Shown here in pieces: positions 1 through 8,014 of a stretch of DNA of 59,054 bases. The DNA lies in assembly GCA_013334245.1 (NCBI GenBank), contig JAAXXZ010000006.1:1-59054 (forward strand), in the 5' to 3' direction. This stretch comes from Candidatus Moraniibacteriota bacterium (GTDB lineage Bacteria; Patescibacteriota; Minisyncoccia; Moranbacterales; UBA1568). How positions within the stretch are numbered: the first letter of the stretch is position 1; each line of letters begins with the position of its first letter. The position numbers and the translations under genes are program-made. The notes below the pieces were generated by a model. That model saw only the letters and a list, made by a program, of their open reading frames with translations, did no database searches and was not told the DNA's origin.

Positions 1-114
1 TCTGTCGCACGTTTGAGAAAAGCGATTCTGGAATATCTCCCGTATTACAACGGGGAACGGATCCATATGGGAATCGGGTACCAAACACCCGAAGAAGTGA
101 TGCAAAGGTATTGA
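1..114 (+). CDS. C-terminal end of DDE/integrase-core transposase (IS481/IS3-like), truncated by window edge
   Basis: Frame 1 reads SVARLRKAILEYLPYYNGERIHMGIGYQTPEEVMQRY*, typical C-terminus of integrase-core transposases (YYNxERxHxxxGYxTPxE). Confidence 0.75.
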   Translation, partial: SVARLRKAILEYLPYYNGERIHMGIGYQTPEEVMQRY

Positions 115-317
115 CTAGGAAACGCGACGAATGCCCCATTCGCTCGCATTTAGTTATAGTCAGCAGTCAAGGGCACGAGGCAACGGGAGTTTCGTCCTCA
201 GCGCCTGCTAGCGCTTCGTAGTCCAGGGCAGAGCCGAATGTTTCCTATTCGGTCGCATTCATCGACGCTCGAAGACTCGCTTCTGCCCGTCACGTCGCTC
301 GCGAGCGATCGTGACCA

Positions 318-335
318 GTTCGACTCCCGTTACCC
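318..335 (+). repeat. 18-nt copy of the 3' end (T-loop to acceptor) of tRNA-Gly(GCC), inverted relative to the tRNA at 9614-9685
   Basis: GTTCGACTCCCGTTACCC at 318-335 is the exact reverse complement of 9617-9634. Confidence 0.85.
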
Positions 336-339
336 ATAA

Positions 340-377
340 GAAAGAAGAAGGGGCTCATATGAGCCCCTTCTTCTTTC
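340..377. terminator. 38-bp perfect palindrome, bidirectional terminator-like
   Basis: GAAAGAAGAAGGGGCTCAT|ATGAGCCCCTTCTTCTTTC. Confidence 0.7.
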
Positions 378-478
378 CTTTGAGCTGGCTGGTGCAGAGC
401 GTTAGAACTGAATCAATGTATAAAACCGGGATTTCTACAGTTCAAAAGTAGAAGCCCAATAAATTAAACTCTGCCTCT

Positions 479-3400
479 CTATTCAACGAATTTCATCTGC
501 ATTCTACCTACAATGTTTCTTATTTTATCTACATGATATACCCCATTCATCTCTAGCCTACCAATATAGTCTTCTCTTGCATGAGAGCCTCCTATTAGCT
601 GTTTTTCTCCTAGAATTGTCCAAAATATCTCACATTCATTTTTCTCAAGAAAATCGAGTAATGCCTTTTTGTTAATCAATAAAACTGATGGAAAACTTTC
701 TTCAAAAATACTTGTTGGCATAGCCACTAGGTGATTTTTCCTATCGAAGAATCTTCCGTCAAGAAGTTTATGTTTCAGCCCCATTTTATTTACCAACCAC
801 TTGCAGGGCATTCTAACCGAGACAGCTCCTGTATGCGAGCCATCCATCGTGAACTCTTTTGCATAAGAATCGTCTGGTACGACTACCTTAATTGGTAAAC
901 TACCCTCTTTTATTCCTGTCTTAGTCCAAATGTTATAATTTCCCCTCAAGTTATCAAATGCTAGAGAGTTAGGGTACTCATCCAGAAATACTTCGTGAAA
1001 ATCGTGCGACTCTGGCATTGATCTCCCCATTAACCTTCTACTTTTTACCAACCTATAGAATGTTTTCGCATCTTTCTTCTTTACAATGTAGCTTTTAAGC
1101 TTATACCAAAGACTACGCGATGGCACATCGTATCTTTCATTTTCTGGGGGAACATCTTCCTGCCAATCAATAAATCCGTCTAAGACAAGCCATTCCCTTG
1201 CGCTATCTCCGGTAATTTGAATAACCTCTTCTGGCTTTGGAATATCTTCTTTTGTTTTCATCCAGTTCTTATCTGACTTTCTACTTTTCCAACCATCGTA
1301 TTTCCCTGAGTCAGACAACCATTGAGAAAAACTCTCTGATACTTTTAAATGATTGTCATTTTGAATAATAAGCGAGGGATCAATGTCTCTTATGTGCGGA
1401 TTCCACGGACCGAGATAATCCTCTTTCTTATCGCTACTCCAACTATTGCCTTTGAACTCGAAGTTATCAGAAAGAAGAGCCATAAATTCATGGTATGCAA
1501 TCCACTGGTATTTTTTCCCAATCCTTTCAGTTTTGCTTTCAGATCTGTCGGGGCTTTCATAACGACTCACTGAACTATCAAATTCTCCATGTAGAGCTTG
1601 ACTATACCCGAGTTCAATCACCCTACTAAACATCCACCGCTGAGCTAATTTAAGATCAAAGCGATCGAGAGGGTCGTTTATTTGTCCGTTACTATTCAGA
1701 AATGGTTTGATGTTTCTGTAAAAAAACTTTCTCTTTATAGGGGAGAGGGATTTTTCAAAATCAGCATGAGCTTTACTCATTTCTATTTTCTGCCTTCTAT
1801 CATATTCCTCTGACTTTTTGAGATCGAACTCCTCATCTTTGAAAGAAGATACTTTGATTGATGCGACTATTTTTGATAAATCTATACCGAAAAAAGGATT
1901 AGTTGCTTTACCAAATAGATTTTGTTGTTGTTTAGTTAAGTCTTTTTTAAATTTATCAAATAAGACTTTTCTATTTACTTCATTACCGTTAAGTCTTCTT
2001 CCAGACCAATGGCCGATAGAATAATCTATGCTCTTTTCGAAATCATCCAGTGGCGCAAAATCATGCATGATCGATGACCATATATCAAGAAATCCACGCT
2101 CCTTGGTTTTATTCTGGAAGAAGTCTTCTGGATAATACTTTCTCTTCAATGTCTTTTCAGATGTGATTCTTTTTGGCCACTTACTTTTAAACGGCGGGTT
2201 CAGGTTAGCCTCCACCACACTTAGTTTTACTTTTTCTTGTATTGCAATTTCAATAAGCCCACGCGCATAATCACGAATTAGGACATTGACTGGGGGGTTT
2301 CCAGTCTTAAAAACAACATTATAAATCCATGTAGCCAGTTCACCTAATTCACGCCTATCTTCTCTGGAATGTGCTGCACATCCATAAGCGACAGCATATA
2401 AACGCTCTAGGATATAGGAATCGTTTATATCCCTGAACTGCTTCAGCAAAATTAATACTACACTTAATCTATTTTTTAAGAGCATGACTAATGCTCTGGT
2501 ACTTTTGTCTCTTAAAAATCTATTCGGTGTGGCAAGAAACCAAACAAGTGTCGTACAACAAAGGCGGATTGATTCATTACTTATGTGTTTTTTGTCTTCA
2601 CCCGACCAACCCCATTCGATCAATCTATCAACTGCATCTCTTTCTCCATATTGATAATGCAGAAAGGTTGACCACCACGAATCCCTATCTGGCATCGAAA
2701 ACCCAGATAGATGTTTATGTAAAAAATCCGCATTAAAGGGGTGGGTCGGTACTGATGCTACAGATAAAAAAGCATTTAGTAAGTTGTTGTGACCCGAGTT
2801 AGTTTTTATAACCCTAGTATTTATATAATCCAGAACGCTCTTTAAGTCCTTTGAAAAGGCGCTCGGCCGTCTCCATATTAGACTCCCAATAAATGCATCC
2901 TCAGCAGCATCTGAGTGTTTTAAGTAGGGTGCAACCTCAATTAATTCGTGCCCCTGTAGGTATTCTGGGCATTGGATAGACAGCGCTTCAATAACACCCC
3001 TGTTCCATGATTTCGCGAGAAATCTTCCAAGCTTTCTTCTTTTTGAAAAAAATACCTTTGCGGTCTCTAAACTCTTATTGCCTTTTCCTATTTCAATTTC
3101 ATACTTTTTGAAGATATACCTTGCTATTAAATGATCACTGAACTTTTGAAATGGGAATCGGAAATCAAACCCTTCGTAGCTACCTTTTTCAACCGAGTAT
3201 CTTGGGACTTTAACTAGAAGCAAGTCTCTCTCCAGAGCCTGCGTAAAGGCTACGGGGTCTACTAATGGATAGGCTTTTTTTACAATTTGGAAAACCTGCT
3301 CTTCTGATACTCTGTCATCATTTTTTTCAACCATTGTGGCCGAGATTCTTTTAATCACAGTATCCCAAATCACATACTCGCCATTACCACTCTTTCCTTT

Positions 3401-4660
3401 TGGAAGCCTAAAGTCAGAAGCGATCTTGTCAGCTGCTTGTTTAATGAATGCCTCGAAGATGTGGGTGGCTCCAATATGCCCCTTAAATGGCTTAATGCTT
3501 TTTAATTGAGTCTCTGTTTTGTCTGATAGATCCTTATTCTTTTTTCCAAACGCAGCACAGAATAGAAGAAGAAACAGCGGTTCTTTAAACTCAGGCAACA
3601 AGAGGGGAATCTCTGGTAGGGGTATTGAAAATTCTTTAAAAAACTTATTCGCTGCTTCCCATTCACGAAATTCGAACCCCCGGTGTTTTTCTTGAACAAA
3701 AAACTTGTTCAGTTTTTTTGTTATTATCTCTTCTTCGAACCCCTCCCTTACACTTACAATCAATCCGATATTTGGATATTTTTTAATTTCTTCAACAAGC
3801 TTACCCAAATTTCTCTTCCAAAAAAGCTGTTGCTTTGTTTCATTTAAAGCGTCAATCATAAGAATTGATCGAGCGCCTGAGCGTTTTCCTGCTGTATTTA
3901 GCATTTTTAAAAACTTACTCTTTGAGACCTTTAGCTCAAGCTGTTTAATAGTCTGTTGTATCGGATCATCGGATGTTGAAAAAAACTCGCCAAAAACAAG
4001 AGCTGTTGGAAGTGGCTTTTTCTTTTGTACCCTGTTCTCTGTAAGATCACACAGTAGGTGAGTTTTTCCAGTTCCAGCCACGCCTGTTAAAAGTAAAAAT
4101 GGAGAGTTTGATAGATTCGCCCCAGTACTAAGAGCAAATTTTATAAAGTAATTTAGCTCCTTTTGAACCTCATAAATATAATGAATATCAGAACCAAATC
4201 TTTCAGTACTTGATTGATAACCCCCTTGGTTTTCAGCTACTTTTTCCTTCTCATGCTTACTCTTTTCTTCTCTTAGTCTATCTGAAAGTTTCCACGAAAA
4301 CTCCTCTGCCTTTTGTGCATTCTTATTAATTTTCTCCCAAGGAATGTCAGAGACGTTGTATTCTTTAACTTTTTTTAAAAGCTCTAAAAGACGAGAGATT
4401 TCGTATTTAAAAGTCGAGTACAGTTTCTTGATTTCTTTATCTTCATAATTTGACGAGACCCAACGAAACTCACGCCTCAATGTGCCGTGGTGCTTCCTTA
4501 TTACAGTATAAAAACCTTCAGTTCGACCGAGTCCATCAAAAATCTCCGCGATTGGTAGATCAACGTTTAACTCAGGAGTGTACCTATTACCCGCGTTTTT
4601 TTTAATTTTCTTTAGGTGGTTTTTAAGCCACGCTACTTGTAGAAAAGTATTATTAGACAT
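479..4660 (-). CDS. Large STAND/NACHT-like P-loop NTPase, candidate antiviral (Avs-like) protein
   Basis: 1393 aa; Walker A GVAGTGKTH, Walker B-like SILMIDALNE; conserved-looking N-terminus (NRYTPELNVDLPIAEIFDGLGRT); helical-repeat-like middle and long C-terminus. Confidence 0.7.
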   Translation of the reverse strand: MSNNTFLQVAWLKNHLKKIKKNAGNRYTPELNVDLPIAEIFDGLGRTEGFYTVIRKHHGTLRREFRWVSSNYEDKEIKKLYSTFKYEISRLLELLKKVKEYNVSDIPWEKINKNAQKAEEFSWKLSDRLREEKSKHEKEKVAENQGGYQSSTERFGSDIHYIYEVQKELNYFIKFALSTGANLSNSPFLLLTGVAGTGKTHLLCDLTENRVQKKKPLPTALVFGEFFSTSDDPIQQTIKQLELKVSKSKFLKMLNTAGKRSGARSILMIDALNETKQQLFWKRNLGKLVEEIKKYPNIGLIVSVREGFEEEIITKKLNKFFVQEKHRGFEFREWEAANKFFKEFSIPLPEIPLLLPEFKEPLFLLLFCAAFGKKNKDLSDKTETQLKSIKPFKGHIGATHIFEAFIKQAADKIASDFRLPKGKSGNGEYVIWDTVIKRISATMVEKNDDRVSEEQVFQIVKKAYPLVDPVAFTQALERDLLLVKVPRYSVEKGSYEGFDFRFPFQKFSDHLIARYIFKKYEIEIGKGNKSLETAKVFFSKRRKLGRFLAKSWNRGVIEALSIQCPEYLQGHELIEVAPYLKHSDAAEDAFIGSLIWRRPSAFSKDLKSVLDYINTRVIKTNSGHNNLLNAFLSVASVPTHPFNADFLHKHLSGFSMPDRDSWWSTFLHYQYGERDAVDRLIEWGWSGEDKKHISNESIRLCCTTLVWFLATPNRFLRDKSTRALVMLLKNRLSVVLILLKQFRDINDSYILERLYAVAYGCAAHSREDRRELGELATWIYNVVFKTGNPPVNVLIRDYARGLIEIAIQEKVKLSVVEANLNPPFKSKWPKRITSEKTLKRKYYPEDFFQNKTKERGFLDIWSSIMHDFAPLDDFEKSIDYSIGHWSGRRLNGNEVNRKVLFDKFKKDLTKQQQNLFGKATNPFFGIDLSKIVASIKVSSFKDEEFDLKKSEEYDRRQKIEMSKAHADFEKSLSPIKRKFFYRNIKPFLNSNGQINDPLDRFDLKLAQRWMFSRVIELGYSQALHGEFDSSVSRYESPDRSESKTERIGKKYQWIAYHEFMALLSDNFEFKGNSWSSDKKEDYLGPWNPHIRDIDPSLIIQNDNHLKVSESFSQWLSDSGKYDGWKSRKSDKNWMKTKEDIPKPEEVIQITGDSAREWLVLDGFIDWQEDVPPENERYDVPSRSLWYKLKSYIVKKKDAKTFYRLVKSRRLMGRSMPESHDFHEVFLDEYPNSLAFDNLRGNYNIWTKTGIKEGSLPIKVVVPDDSYAKEFTMDGSHTGAVSVRMPCKWLVNKMGLKHKLLDGRFFDRKNHLVAMPTSIFEESFPSVLLINKKALLDFLEKNECEIFWTILGEKQLIGGSHAREDYIGRLEMNGVYHVDKIRNIVGRMQMKFVE

Positions 4661-4702
4661 AGTTAAGTTAAAAGTAGAACCAGCACTTGTTTCTCAAATA
4701 AA

Positions 4703-4731
4703 ACACCCCGTCTCATGCAAGCGCGGGGTGT
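4703..4731. terminator. Hairpin ACACCCCG-N13-CGGGGTGT
   Basis: 8-bp GC-rich stem upstream of the STAND gene. Confidence 0.4.
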
Positions 4732-5175
4732 GGGATAGTCAGGCGAAGATTCAAAACCTTCGTATAGCTCTTTCCGTACTTTCTTGATTATTTGGGGTAA
4801 TTTTTATCTTGATTTTAAGAAAGCATACCACGAACAGACCTCTCTATCAATAAAAATGCACTACGCCCTTTCTTGAGTGCTCCTCAACTCACTCTGGCAT
4901 GGTCGAGGGGTTCGGAATAAGAAAAGTCATAAAAGTATGTATCTACCAAAAAATGGTTCCTCTAGGGTCATTTTTTGATGCCAAAAACTGATTCTTTGAT
5001 TTTTAAATCAGTTTCTAGGAGTTTTTGAAGCAGCAAAATAGCAGTCCTATATAGGTAGCGCCATTTTGCCGATTCACACTAAAGCCGTTCTGGTGTGATA
5101 AATAAAGCATTTTGAACTTGGAATCTTGATTTTTTAACCAAATTGGAGCATAATTGAGCCACAATCTGTCCTAAC

Positions 5176-5327
5176 CCTAGAGCTTCAAAACTCTAGGTAT
5201 GGCGTAATAAATCCTAGATGAATAAAAACGGCCTTATGGCTGGCGCTTATTCATCTAGGTCGATGTCTCGAAAGGGATATCGTGCGGCTTCGAAAGGAGC
5301 TGTAGCCATGTCGTAAGGCCCTTTTTG
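5176..5327 (+). promoter_or_regulatory. Structured leader with terminator-like 3' end upstream of the PD-(D/E)XK-like ORF
   Basis: Stems CCTAGAG(5176-5182)/CTCTAGG(5191-5197), CCTAGATGAATAA(5213-5225)/TTATTCATCTAGG(5247-5259), and loop GGCCTTAT(5230-5237) complementary to GTAAGGCC(5313-5320) followed by CTTTTTG. Confidence 0.5.
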
Positions 5328-5337
5328 TTTGCGCAAT

Positions 5338-5754
5338 ATGTTCCATAGGAACAAGATCGAATACAAGGATTTAAACTCCCGAGCTCAAGAAAACTATAAC
5401 TACCACAAGTTATCGGCTGTTCTGGCTGACTACGGCTATACAACTCTCAGACTTTCAGACGACTGGCAATCAGCAGACTGCATCGCAGTTCATCGGGACG
5501 GTAGCTCTATCAAGATCCAACTCAAAGGAAGATTCGTTCTGAACAAGGACTACATGGGGAAAGACCTCTGGATTGCGTTTATGGACAGAAAGTCTTATAA
5601 TTGGTATCTTTATCCACACGATGAGCTTTTGTCAGAACTGGAACTAGATAAAGAATCCTTCAAGTTTGTGGATTGGTTCAAAAATGCTGGCTCCTATACT
5701 GCTGCGACTCTCTCGAGCTCCCTCTCAAAAATCCTAGGGAAACACAAAATCTAA
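5338..5754 (+). CDS. Putative PD-(D/E)XK-like nuclease-fold protein
   Basis: ENYNYHKLSAVLADYGYTTLRLSDDWQSADCIAVHRDGSSIKIQLKGR: D...(Q)xK arrangement. ATG at 5338 inside the supplied ORF. Confidence 0.5.
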   Translation: MFHRNKIEYKDLNSRAQENYNYHKLSAVLADYGYTTLRLSDDWQSADCIAVHRDGSSIKIQLKGRFVLNKDYMGKDLWIAFMDRKSYNWYLYPHDELLSELELDKESFKFVDWFKNAGSYTAATLSSSLSKILGKHKI

Positions 5755-5931
5755 TACTTCCGAAAAGCCATAAGTCACGAAATCTAGTAAAAAGGCCTAT
5801 ACTCATAATAGAGGGGCGGACATTCACTACTCATACAACTATGTAATACATCGACAATAAATTTCTCTAAATTCCCCGCTTTTGAATTTCTAGCGACTTA
5901 TTGTGTCCTAGAAATCAGCTACCAATACAAT

Positions 5932-6036
5932 GGAGCTGGCGGTAATATGGCTCATCTTAGCTAATTTTTGCTAAGAAGATATATCTCAAGTATTTGAGTT
6001 ATCTTGAAGCCTTTATTACCTCCTGGCTCCTTTTTG
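5932..6036 (+). ncRNA. Three-way-junction RNA/leader ending in a T-run, upstream of 6064 ORF
   Basis: P1 5932-5946/6015-6030, P2 GGCT 5949-5952/AGCC 6008-6011, P3 CTTAGC 5956-5961/GCTAAG 5970-5975, P4 AAGATA 5976-5981/TATCTT 6000-6005 with inner CTCAA/TTGAG, then TTTTTGTTTTG. Confidence 0.45.
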
Positions 6037-6063
6037 TTTTGTTAACCAGTAACTGCAACTTTC

Positions 6064-6336
6064 ATGTATCCAGTTATCTATGAGAAAGCCCCGGTCGTGC
6101 ATGTTTCGCTCGATGAATTGGTCGGCAAAGAGATTTCCTTAGGCCTGTACCAGGCCAACGACACATGGGAAAAACACCTTTCCTTGGATTTAGAGAGGGT
6201 CTCATCTACTCTCAATCCTACCGAACGGGAGTCTTTCCAGAAGAAGCGTTTGGGATATGCGCTTTCCCCAAAAGAAAGAAAGGCATTTTCTCGAGCGAAA
6301 GACAAGGTTCAGCTTCTGTTAAACATTAACTCCTAA
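6064..6336 (+). CDS. Hypothetical small protein of the mobile element
   Basis: 90-aa ORF, tightly spaced with downstream ORFs in the same direction. Confidence 0.6.
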   Translation: MYPVIYEKAPVVHVSLDELVGKEISLGLYQANDTWEKHLSLDLERVSSTLNPTERESFQKKRLGYALSPKERKAFSRAKDKVQLLLNINS

Positions 6337-6339
6337 GTT

Positions 6340-6588
6340 ATGGCTTGCAAGCAATGCGACAAGAAAACGTACTTTGCGGAAGACCTCTACACTGCCGCCC
6401 TGCTGATTCACTTCGGGTTCAAGGTTGTGGAAATCCAGAGAAGCAAAGTCGGTGTGAGCTTGGGTTTCCGCGAAACAGACGACCTGTGGGAACTCATTGA
6501 AACGGATAGACTGACCCAGAAGCTCCGGGTTAAACCGAGTAAGTTTTGGGAATCCGTAGATTTCGCGAAAGAATTGATGTACCGCTAG
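6340..6588 (+). CDS. Hypothetical small protein (CxxC near N-terminus)
   Basis: 82-aa ORF starting 3 nt after the upstream ORF and ending 4 nt before the next. Confidence 0.6.
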   Translation: MACKQCDKKTYFAEDLYTAALLIHFGFKVVEIQRSKVGVSLGFRETDDLWELIETDRLTQKLRVKPSKFWESVDFAKELMYR

Positions 6589-6592
6589 ACCT

Positions 6593-7657
6593 ATGGAATC
6601 GTTCAAACGCCTGGCGGAAGAGAAAGAGCGTAAGAGGCTTGAAAAAATCAGAGAAAAATTAAAATTGATCAGTTGGAAAGATCTCAGTCAAGAGGAGTAT
6701 GGCGCCTGCGAGTGGATTGTGGACAGAGTCGTCCCTATGGAAGGGGTAACGATCATGTCAGGAGCACCGGCCTCCTATAAAACATGGCTTCTCCTCCAAT
6801 TGGCATCAGACATCGTCCAAGGAACTTCGTTCTTGGGTCAGTTCAGGTGCGAGAAAAAACGTGTCCTCATCGTTGATGAGGAGAACCACGCTCGGCTTCT
6901 ACAAAAGCGACTCCACTCGCTTGGAACTCCTACGGATGTAGAAATTCACCTGATGTCCCAAAAAAACTTTCTCGTAACCGACGAAGCGATGCGAGCAGTT
7001 CTTCTTGAACACTGTGAGAAGACTAAGTCGGAAGTAATCATCTTCGATTCACTCATCCGAATAAGCCATGCGGACGAGAATGACGCAAGGAGTATGGATG
7101 ATGTCTTCCGTGGATTGAAAGCCCTATGCGGGGCGCATAAGACCGTGATCGTAACACACCATGAACGAAAGGAAGGGCTGCAGCAGAGATCATCTGCTCA
7201 GAACAGGATGCGTGGTTCATCCAACATTTCCGCTCAAATTGATTCTCATGTAGCCATTTCGCGCGACAAATTCGATCGAAGGTTGATCACAGTCGAACAT
7301 GCGAAAAGCCGAGAAGAGGAAGAACTTCCATCCTTTAAGGTGGCGGTTCGCTCCGAGAACGATCGGGTGTGGTTTGAGTACCTCGGCGAGCACGACGAGG
7401 GAAAAACGAAGAAGGAAACAGCCGCTGAGGTGATTCCATTAATCCTTCAGGATAATCCGGGTGGCTTCACAAAGACCGAAATTACCACCAAGGTTCTTGA
7501 GTTAGTTGACGTAGGCGGCAAGAATGCGCAAAAGGCTTTGGACGAACTCATCACGAAGGGCGTCGTTGGGACGCGGAAAGGAAAAGGAAATACCCAGGTC
7601 TGTTTGCTGTTGTCTTCGGAAGACGAAGTTTCCGACCACCCTGAAATGGTGATCTGA
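6593..7657 (+). CDS. RepA-like / AAA_25 RecA-fold ATPase
   Basis: Walker A MSGAPASYKTWL, Walker B VIIFDSLIRI, DENDARSMDDVFRGLKAL and THHERK motifs typical of RepA-type hexameric ATPases. Confidence 0.75.
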   Translation: MESFKRLAEEKERKRLEKIREKLKLISWKDLSQEEYGACEWIVDRVVPMEGVTIMSGAPASYKTWLLLQLASDIVQGTSFLGQFRCEKKRVLIVDEENHARLLQKRLHSLGTPTDVEIHLMSQKNFLVTDEAMRAVLLEHCEKTKSEVIIFDSLIRISHADENDARSMDDVFRGLKALCGAHKTVIVTHHERKEGLQQRSSAQNRMRGSSNISAQIDSHVAISRDKFDRRLITVEHAKSREEEELPSFKVAVRSENDRVWFEYLGEHDEGKTKKETAAEVIPLILQDNPGGFTKTEITTKVLELVDVGGKNAQKALDELITKGVVGTRKGKGNTQVCLLLSSEDEVSDHPEMVI

Positions 7658-7717
7658 CTTGGTCTATATACTATCACCGTTTCACCGCTTCAGATCACAA
7701 CAAAGGACCATCTGGTT

Positions 7718-7897
7718 ATGAACGAGACGGACGTAATCAAATTCAAGGAACTCTACGAGGAGGAAACGGGGGATTTCATCTCTCTCGAAGAGTCCTTGAA
7801 GTCCGTCCAAAGCCTGGTCGAGATGGTCCGACTGATCTATAAACCCATAAGAAAAGACTTGTATAAGCGGTGTACAAGAGACGAGGACGCTATATAG
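7718..7897 (+). CDS. Small 59-aa protein preceding the serine recombinase
   Basis: MNETDVIKFKELYEEETGDFISLEESLKSVQSLVEMVRLIYKPIRKDLYKRCTRDEDAI*; not in the supplied ORF list. Resembles short FKxLYxxxxGxxxSxEEA proteins I associate with CPR elements (recollection, unverified). Confidence 0.55.
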   Translation: MNETDVIKFKELYEEETGDFISLEESLKSVQSLVEMVRLIYKPIRKDLYKRCTRDEDAI

Positions 7898-7995
7898 TGA
7901 ACCCGTTGACCCAACCAGTATGAACGAGCGTCATAGTGAACCCAGAAAGGCAGCCCTACCGATAGTCCGCTCGATTATTGGGTCAACGAGGGCTG
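7894..7995. promoter_or_regulatory. Inverted and direct repeats upstream of the serine recombinase
   Basis: IR CGTTGACCCAA 7904-7914 / TTGGGTCAACG 7978-7988; direct repeat ATAGTGAACCC 7894-7904 and 7933-7943; inner CAGCCCT/AGGGCTG. Confidence 0.5.
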
Positions 7996-8014
7996 TCTTT
8001 TTGGCTTTCTGATT

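Noticed and set aside
124-335. tmRNA (3' end resembling TTCGACTCCC)
   Set aside because: No matching 5' acceptor half, no tag-peptide frame; only the 18-nt tRNA-Gly 3' identity is supported.
5176-5754. Type III toxin-antitoxin (RNA antitoxin + ToxN-like)
   Set aside because: The leader lacks the tandem pseudoknot repeats and the ORF resembles a PD-(D/E)XK fold, not ToxN/CptN/TenpN.
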